This document shows positions 61,185 to 64,000 of a stretch of DNA of 64,000 nt, in pieces. Numbering within the stretch: position 1 is the first letter of the stretch; the number at the start of each line of letters is the position of its first letter. The stretch is taken from positions 160,319 to 224,318 of the forward strand of contig LUCM01004968.1 in assembly GCA_008360955.1 (NCBI GenBank), written 5' to 3'. Position numbers and translations under genes: made by a program. Under the pieces are notes generated by a model, which made no database searches, was not told where the DNA came from, and saw only the letters and a program-made list of their open reading frames with translations. The DNA comes from Fasciolopsis buskii (taxonomy: Eukaryota; Platyhelminthes; Trematoda; Plagiorchiida; Fasciolidae).

Positions 61185-61603
61185 CTGATAAAGTTGAATA
61201 AAAAAAGAGTTGGAACGGAAAAATAATGAGTCCTGATAAGCAGCAAAAATGAAACTTTAGCTGGATTCAACTTTAAATTACCGGAAAAGCTTCGATTTGT
61301 GTATGTTTTAGGAAGCAATATAATCACTATCAAGTGCAGGCAGGTTAAACTTAACCAAGAAATTTTGAGCATCAACAAGAAGAAAGTTCAACTTCGAAAT
61401 GCCAACTTCGGTGTTCCCAAGGAGACGGGGCAGAGGCCGGGTAGTACAAAAGTAGTAGCTTGTCGTCTGCCGAATAATTGTCCATGCTAGAACATCACAT
61501 TCCGTGGGTGAGATATGCAAACATTCCATTCACATTTTGAATGGGTTTTCGTTTGGTTAGAAAGACATTTTGTAAAAGAAGAGCGGCAATACCAAAAACA
61601 TAC
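61185..61603 (-). other. ABCB6 intron (419 bp)
   Basis: A phase-0 intron from GTATGT to TTTATCAG with nothing else recognised in it. Confidence 0.75.
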
Positions 61604-61713
61604 CGTTTCAAAATTGAGCAAAGCGTCCACTGCTTTGGTGCTCTTTTGATTGTCTGCCTTATTCATCGCACGGCGGTATTTAACACGCCACTCGGTGATG
61701 ACCATTGTCAGAC
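61604..61713 (-). CDS. ABCB6-like half transporter, first exon visible in window
   Basis: This exon encodes 36 residues plus a split codon: LTMVITEWRVKYRRAMNK, then ADNQKSTKAVDALLNFET. It corresponds to the ABCB6 segment TEWR-K-RRAMN...AVDSLLNFET on the cytoplasmic side of the membrane domain. The acceptor CTCACAG leaves two bases of a split codon; the donor is GTATGT, phase 0. The upstream exon must therefore end with one base of a codon. It was not found in 61714-64000, so ~390 N-terminal residues (by comparison with the 842-residue human protein) lie beyond the window. Confidence 0.9.
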
Positions 61714-62349
61714 CTGTGAGTTCATTAAAGTGAAATTGTAATAAACCGTAGACACCAACAGGGGATGAATGAGTGGAGCAATAAGAAAGCTATTATCTAA
61801 AAAAACTGGAAATTGGAGTAAATTTTATCGGCAAAGTTGCTCTACTCACAAATCACCGTGGGAGAATTCGATTTTGCCATTATTTTTGGCCAATCTTTCG
61901 TACTTGCCGATTTATTGAAAATCAGCCTTGAATTTAAATCCTGTGCCCGTAGACTTTTTGGAGAAGTGTGCAATGCTCTCCTGCTGGTCGAACGATATTC
62001 GAACCGGGTTTATGACAAACGTGCATCACGGCTCAGAAAATTACCCAACACATGATGTCAACGTTAAATTCGTAATTAAGAAAACCACTATGCAGCTGAT
62101 TCCTTCTTAAGAATTAGCAGTAGTACACATTCATCGCATCCAAATTGGGGTGCGAACTATGTAGTCTCCTATCACTAACGCTCACAAAGTACGAAAGCTC
62201 TGCAGATCATGTTCAAAGCATGTCATAATAGCGAGAGAGAAGCCATCTATCTGCGGGATCCATTGCTGTGTCAGCGGCCTATGGCTGTGGAATTCAGTGA
62301 TCGGTAAGTCCAACATCGTGCAGTGAATTTCGACGGACTACTGACAACT

Positions 62350-62465
62350 GCCTAGTAGCGTAATGGCTAAGTTCATTTCGGGTTCGCGACCCGGCGCGGG
62401 TGCGGTGGATGTGCATTGCTGACGATTCCCAACAAGGATGAGAGCTGTAAAATGGTTTCATGGTT
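62350..62465 (+). repeat. tRNA-derived SINE, family C (copy 2)
   Basis: The sequence ctagtagcgtaatggctaag (A-box side, TAGCGTAATGG), tttcgggttcgcgacccgg (B-box), gtggatgtgcattgctgacg and attcccaacaaggatgagag is shared with 32785-32665 reversed. The anticodon-region spacing is shortened in this copy. Confidence 0.7.
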
Positions 62466-62747
62466 TCTTAATGGCGAGTTGAGCACTGATATGACATGAA
62501 CAGGAATTTCGGCAAACGTGATATTTTGTAGCCATGAGAGTAGGAAGAGATGCAGTGATATTGGAAGCAATCTCAAATTCAGTTTACTTAAAACAACGAA
62601 TTGAATAAAATTTACACACATGTTACGGGCAGAAGCAATTAGGTTATTTGTAAGGCCCATTTCAATACCTTTTCTGTCTACCACACAGTAGCCGCACGGT
62701 GAATCATGGAGAGGTCACGCTTTGCTTATAGGCGTCGAATGGAAAAA

Positions 62748-62822
62748 TGAGTGGCCGTGGCAGGATTCAAACCCGGAAATGCTTGACCACTGATTTTGTG
62801 CATCTAACCAAACAGACACTGG
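62748..62822 (-). repeat. tRNA-like fragment
   Basis: The - strand has TTTGGTTAGATGCAC (A-box-like) and CCGGGTTTGAATCCTGCCAC (B-box), about tRNA length apart. The acceptor ends do not pair convincingly, so it is a SINE head or pseudo-tRNA rather than a functional tRNA. Confidence 0.45.
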
Positions 62823-63007
62823 TTGACTGAACGTTGATAGGTTGGCCTCGGGAAAAAATTCAGTCAACTACAGATACATTTTCGCAATCTGTCAAGTTTT
62901 CCGATCTAATTTTTTTTGTTACCTTTTTGCTTATTCCGTGATTAGGTTTCGGCAACCAACTGGTACCAGGCTCACTGACGAAGCATGAATCTCGATGAAG
63001 CGAGGAA

Positions 63008-63125
63008 GAAAAGAGCTAACACTACGTTTCTTTTCTCCCCTTTCTCCTTCATCGATTTCGTCCTTCGTCATGGTTTTCATGACAAATGATATGCGCACAG
63101 ATTTGTGCTGACATTATACATATAT
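63008..63125 (+). repeat. Dispersed repeat, two-copy family R4 (copy 2)
   Basis: Partner of 57118-57225: cgtcatggttttcatgacaa, atgatatgcgcacagatttg and tgctgacattata align with that copy. Confidence 0.4.
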
Positions 63126-64000
63126 ATATACTGCTGAAATGTACCAAGGCGGAGTGCACAAGTATATATGGATGTTTGGACAGGAGAGTATCGGGTACGT
63201 GTACCTGGCGAGCGGCAATAACTGCGAAACCGGTAGCGCGCCCCCTAGGTTGTCTACTTATCCGGATACTACTTACATTAAATATATGTATATCCCTATT
63301 ACTTTATAGTTTAATTCAATGTTAGCCTCAAATTCCGTTTCTGGATATAAGCCATGCCCTTAACCGACGGCTCAGCGGTGAAAATCGCCGCATATGACGG
63401 ACATAGATGTCTCTAGCTGAAATGCTGTCACTTTTGGCCACATCTATCCGTTCAAAAGCCTACAGATGGCCGTTTCTCTGGGCCAGAAATACTGCTCAGC
63501 CGGATCACTGATGTCAAGGTTAGTCCATCCTAATTTGGCTCTCCATTTTACCTCTGTAACGAAGTCCAGGTATCAACTTGAAGGTAAGTATCGCCGGCGA
63601 CAGTTACAAAGGATGTTCTCCCCTTATCCGAAAACTCTGTATGTGTGCGTGTGTGTGTGTGAATCGGTTCAAAATCGGCGAACAGATGACGATTATTGCA
63701 TGAGAAAAGAAAAAATCAAGAATTTTGCTGGACTACGATAACGAACATTCTCATTGCTAACTCAATGTTCTCATTGTCCACGAACAATGTTTCCGTTACC
63801 GGACAAAGAAAACCACGAAACATCATCAACACAAACTGGCCGAGTCCCACTGCTGTGAACCAAAGGACTATGGGCCAAGATTTTGTAAAGCCTGGACAAT
63901 AATCAAGGTATCCTTAAAAGCGTCGTATTGGTATTTTCAATTCTGAAAGTCATACTGGAGCCAATAACGACGGACCGATACAAAATCCATTATCACGAAT

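Larger units (their letters stand above)
61714..64000. other. ABCB6 upstream intron (part) with repeats
   Basis: No further ABCB6 exon could be recognised. The stretch holds a family-C SINE (62350-62465), another tRNA-like fragment (62748-62822, -), and the second R4 repeat copy (63008-63125). Confidence 0.5.

Noticed and set aside
61714..64000. Additional upstream ABCB6 exons
   Set aside because: I looked for the membrane-domain strings expected before ITEWR and found none; they are presumably outside the window.

Overview
The window looks like nuclear DNA from a flatworm, most likely a digenean fluke. Coding exons are small, sit far apart, and are joined by GT-AG introns of 0.1-6 kb. The rest is AT-rich and full of decayed retroelements: a CR1-like non-LTR retrotransposon, two Penelope-like elements (PLEs) and several tRNA-derived SINE families. 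The species assignment is an inference from gene style and repeat content, not a match to a named genome.

Three genes can be supported. (1) On the + strand, three exons (5477-5989, 10517-10906, 16544-17023) join in phase 0 into a ~460-residue ankyrin-repeat protein that I recognise as ANKRD16, normally a cytosolic/nuclear co-regulator of alanyl-tRNA synthetase. (2) On the - strand, 22333-23877 is an intronless 514-codon ORF. It has a central beta-propeller/NHL-like region and SPK-rich basic tails at both ends, and has no name I can give it. (3) On the - strand, seven exons between 61713 and 42485 encode the last ~451 residues of an ABCB6-type half ABC transporter: the end of the membrane domain and the complete nucleotide-binding domain. 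Its N-terminal exons must lie beyond the right edge of the window.

Layout: 1-5476 is unannotated flank; 5477-17023 is ANKRD16, with a PLE (PLE1) in antisense in intron 2; 17024-22332 holds CR1-like LINE and SINE relics; 22333-23877 is the SPK/propeller gene; 23878-29935 is empty by eye; 29936-32585 is a second PLE relic next to a LINE reverse-transcriptase relic; 32586-42484 holds SINEs, a 281-bp inverted LINE pair, AT microsatellites and a solo PLE1 end; 42485-61713 is ABCB6 with repeat-filled introns; 61714-64000 holds repeats only.

The most interesting structure is at 49580-50420, in an ABCB6 intron. A LINE copy is split by a ~172-bp insertion flanked by a 17-bp direct repeat. The insert carries a hammerhead-ribozyme-like core (7-bp stem II followed by GAAAC) shared with the end of PLE2 at 29960-30005, so it looks like a short non-autonomous, retrozyme-like or solo-terminal PLE product. 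A different hammerhead-like end, shared by PLE1 and 37801-37876, sits beside AT repeats in both places. No evidence of a bacterial-type operon, CRISPR or phage element was seen.
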